Source: Rostratula benghalensis (Eukaryota; Chordata; Aves; Charadriiformes; Rostratulidae). From it: a stretch of 64,000 bases of DNA. Of this stretch, positions 61,701 to 64,000 are shown piece after piece (the stretch's first letter is position 1; each line of letters starts with the position of its first letter). The position numbers and the translations under genes are program-made. The stretch lies in contig VXAI01000035.1 in the NCBI GenBank assembly GCA_013399305.1, positions 4,224,646 through 4,288,645 on the forward strand, in the 5' to 3' direction. Below the pieces are notes generated by a model, which saw only the letters and a list, made by a program, of their open reading frames with translations, was not told the origin of the DNA and did no database searches.

Positions 61701-64000
61701 ACAATGGCTGTTCCCTGTGGGTTGTCTCTTCCCTATAGCTGCAGAAAGACCAAACATATTTCTTTGAAGGAGAGGTGTAATACAGCTACCTGCCTAGGCA
61801 AATTCTTATTTTACATGGAATCTACCTGTTTTTATCACAAAATTAATTTGAGTAGTATATATTTATGTTACTGATTTAAAGCTTGCTCACTACAAAATTC
61901 AGCCTATAAAAAGATATTCTATGTATGCAGCAAGAGAATTTCTTTTTACCAGGAATTTCTCATGCATAAATACAAATGAATATTCTAAATGTAAATGTTT
62001 GGGTAGATTATTCTTCAGAGACGCATATTGATTTCTGTTGTCACCCTTCAGTGAAATTTAGTGTTTATTACTGGGAAATCCTTTCCAAGCACATACTGAA
62101 AAAAGCATAAAATACGATTTCCTTGACAGTCAGTGAAAAGAGACAGAGTAGATCTTAACAAATTAACTGTGTTTACTCCATCTTCACCAATATAAGAGTC
62201 TTTCAGCTTTTAAAAAATGAACTCATTTGATGCTTATAGTATACATGTCCATATTGTGCTTGATATGCCAGAAAGTATGTTTTCAAATTCATAATTTAAC
62301 AAAAGGGAAGTTTGCATATCTTCATTTTCCTTTGTGGATCTAAATGTAGAGTTGTGGCTCTCTCACCGTAGTGGGAAGTACTGTGTAATTTTGCAGCTTA
62401 GACTATTCTATAATGCGAGTGGTATGAGTCTCATGGCAAAATGTGTGTGATGGCCTGGTTTAATCCTAAAATAAATTCCATTCATCTTTCTAATAAACCT
62501 GAAATTCATAAATTATTGAATGTTATAGTTTGATACTTATGGATTATACTAGTTTTACACTCAGTGGTTAAATATTTTTCTACAGATAAGATACTTTTCC
62601 CTGTTATTTTTCCCTTCTTTGTTATTTAGAAGGTACAAAATATATTTCAACAATACTCTCAGACTGGAAGGTAACCTATGAAGAGTTTGTTTTCACAAAC
62701 TGTATAACTTTATAGCTATCTAAGGAAATAGCAAGAATGTTAACTCTTAGTCACTTCTGATTTTTGGGCTTCTACTAGGAGAATAGAGAATAAGAGATGG
62801 TCTTAGATTAATTGGAAACAACATTGCAAAATGCGATTGCCTGACAGAAAAGATTTTTTTCCCAAATAGTGATCAGAAGATTTAGTTAAATCCATTGAAA
62901 TGCAAAAAACCTGGGCGAAGGTTTTGATTAATGCTGTCTTTTGCCTCAAAGTTCTGCTAGTCACATTCACTTGTGTTGTCTGTCTGTTCAGTTTGCAAGT
63001 AACCCACAGAGTTTTACATAAGAAATGCAATAAATAAAATAGAGTCACTCTCATATGAAAGTAAAAACTAAAAATATGCGACAAAACCAGGTAAAAGCAA
63101 TATCCCATAACACAAAGTGAGAAAGGAAATAGCTGTAATATACTGGAAAGGAATGCTGACCTTTGTGGGTCAGATGTATTTTTAACTGGCACTGATCATG
63201 TGAGTAGAAAGTAAAGAACTTATATTTAAACTTACATAATGTTTTTATGTCTTGCAAGCACTGTTAGATATCAGCATTGAACTACTTGATATAAGTGACT
63301 GATAACAAGTATGAAGACCATCTAGGATTTCACTACAAATTATATGCAACAGCTCCAAAATGTGAATAATTTTTGCTTTCTTGGCAGCGTGGTACTGTTT
63401 AACTGTATTAATTGTTTTGTAAATGGTTTAAAAACTGGTATAGTCATGTCTCTTACAAAGAACTGTCAGTAACGGTTCCGTTTAACAAATATTTTTTACT
63501 ATATAGGGTATGACATTACTGTCTTTGAATAAGCTTTAAATCATAATTTCTATCCGCTGCTTTGCTTGTTTTGTAGATCATAAACATACAGACTTGGAAG
63601 TAAAACTCAGCTTCTGTTCTTTCAAGGAAACAGTAATGCTTATGGTCGTATATGGTTAGTATTTAAGTTACAAATATTAAAATTATACACCTATGTATTT
63701 GTATTCTATCAAAACATTTGTGAATTCAGAATTTTTTTCTTATGTTCTCTCTCTGCTATACTTCAATGAAACAAAGCAGAAAGGCTTTTTGAAAAATATT
63801 AATCTTTGTGGTAAAACTGGCTTTATAAAAAGCTAAACAAGCCGAGGCATTTTAACATAATTTTGTCTTGACTTAAACAATCTTAATTTTATCACTTTGC
63901 CAAACTGTATTCCTTTGCATGAAGTATGTGCGGGAGATACTTCTGAATTTGCATTTTCATTAGATTTAGCATTCAGCACCTAATGCCATAAATTTGTTTT

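Larger units (their letters stand above)
50153..64000 (+). other. AGBL4: AGBL4 intron 3 (partial, at least 13,848 bases)
   Basis: Non-coding sequence from the exon 3 donor to the window edge. It holds a poly-T tract (53644-53659), a possible ancient repeat at 55117-55255, a phase-compatible open segment at 57336-57551 and an imperfect hairpin at 58663-58735. The rest (50.2-53.6, 53.7-55.1, 55.3-57.3, 57.6-58.6 and 58.8-64.0 kb) is AT-rich with only short open frames; I recognise no gene, RNA or repeat there. Confidence 0.85.

Noticed and set aside
62803..63192. 129-codon minus-strand frame
   Set aside because: Phe/Leu/Tyr-rich translation of AT-rich intron; no domain, no supporting signals.
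1..64000. CRISPR arrays, tRNA or rRNA genes
   Set aside because: No regularly spaced repeats, cloverleaf boxes or rRNA sequence were seen; the window is a vertebrate gene interior.

Overview
The window is vertebrate, almost certainly avian, nuclear DNA. It is AT-rich and CpG-poor, with long non-coding stretches and short exons with GT/AG splice borders. The recognisable repeats are mostly CR1 LINE 3' ends, plus one 705-base solo LTR of a type I associate with non-galliform birds. There is one short assembly gap (33090-33264) and a single N in a poly-T run (6395). No bacterial or phage-like organisation is present. The species cannot be named from the sequence.

The only protein-coding gene I can support is the 5' part of AGBL4 on the + strand. 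It encodes cytosolic carboxypeptidase 6 (CCP6), an M14-family enzyme that shortens polyglutamate chains on tubulin. Three coding exons are visible. Exon 1 is 45-75 (10 codons plus one base) in a GC-rich 5' region. Exon 2 is 18292-18414. Exon 3 is 50028-50152. Junction phases match (1, 1, 0), and the joined frame gives residues 1-93 of the N-terminal domain. Intron 1 is 18,216 bases, intron 2 is 31,613 bases, and intron 3 runs off the right edge. The catalytic zinc carboxypeptidase domain is not in the window.

Layout: 1-650 GC-rich first-exon region; 76-18291 intron 1 (CR1 at 7051 and 9636, poly-T tracts, a CpG-dense patch at 15.6 kb); 18415-50027 intron 2 (CR1 at 20.1, 27.4, 29.3 and 47.3 kb, possible older CR1 copies at 21.9 and 46.2 kb, a MIR-like fragment at 31.8 kb, the solo LTR at 47784-48488, several hairpins and small duplications, and two CpG-retaining segments near 40 and 44 kb); 50153-64000 part of intron 3.

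The most interesting observation is an unlisted terminal-exon-like structure at 42970-43111 inside intron 2. It has a good acceptor, a frame that continues exactly from exon 2 for 42 residues to a stop, and an AATAAA signal 8 bases later with GU-rich sequence behind it. If used, it would end AGBL4 early as a 93-residue protein without the enzyme domain. A weaker phase-compatible candidate lies at 57336-57551 in intron 3. Both are inferences needing transcript data. I found no operon, CRISPR array, tRNA, rRNA or intact mobile element.
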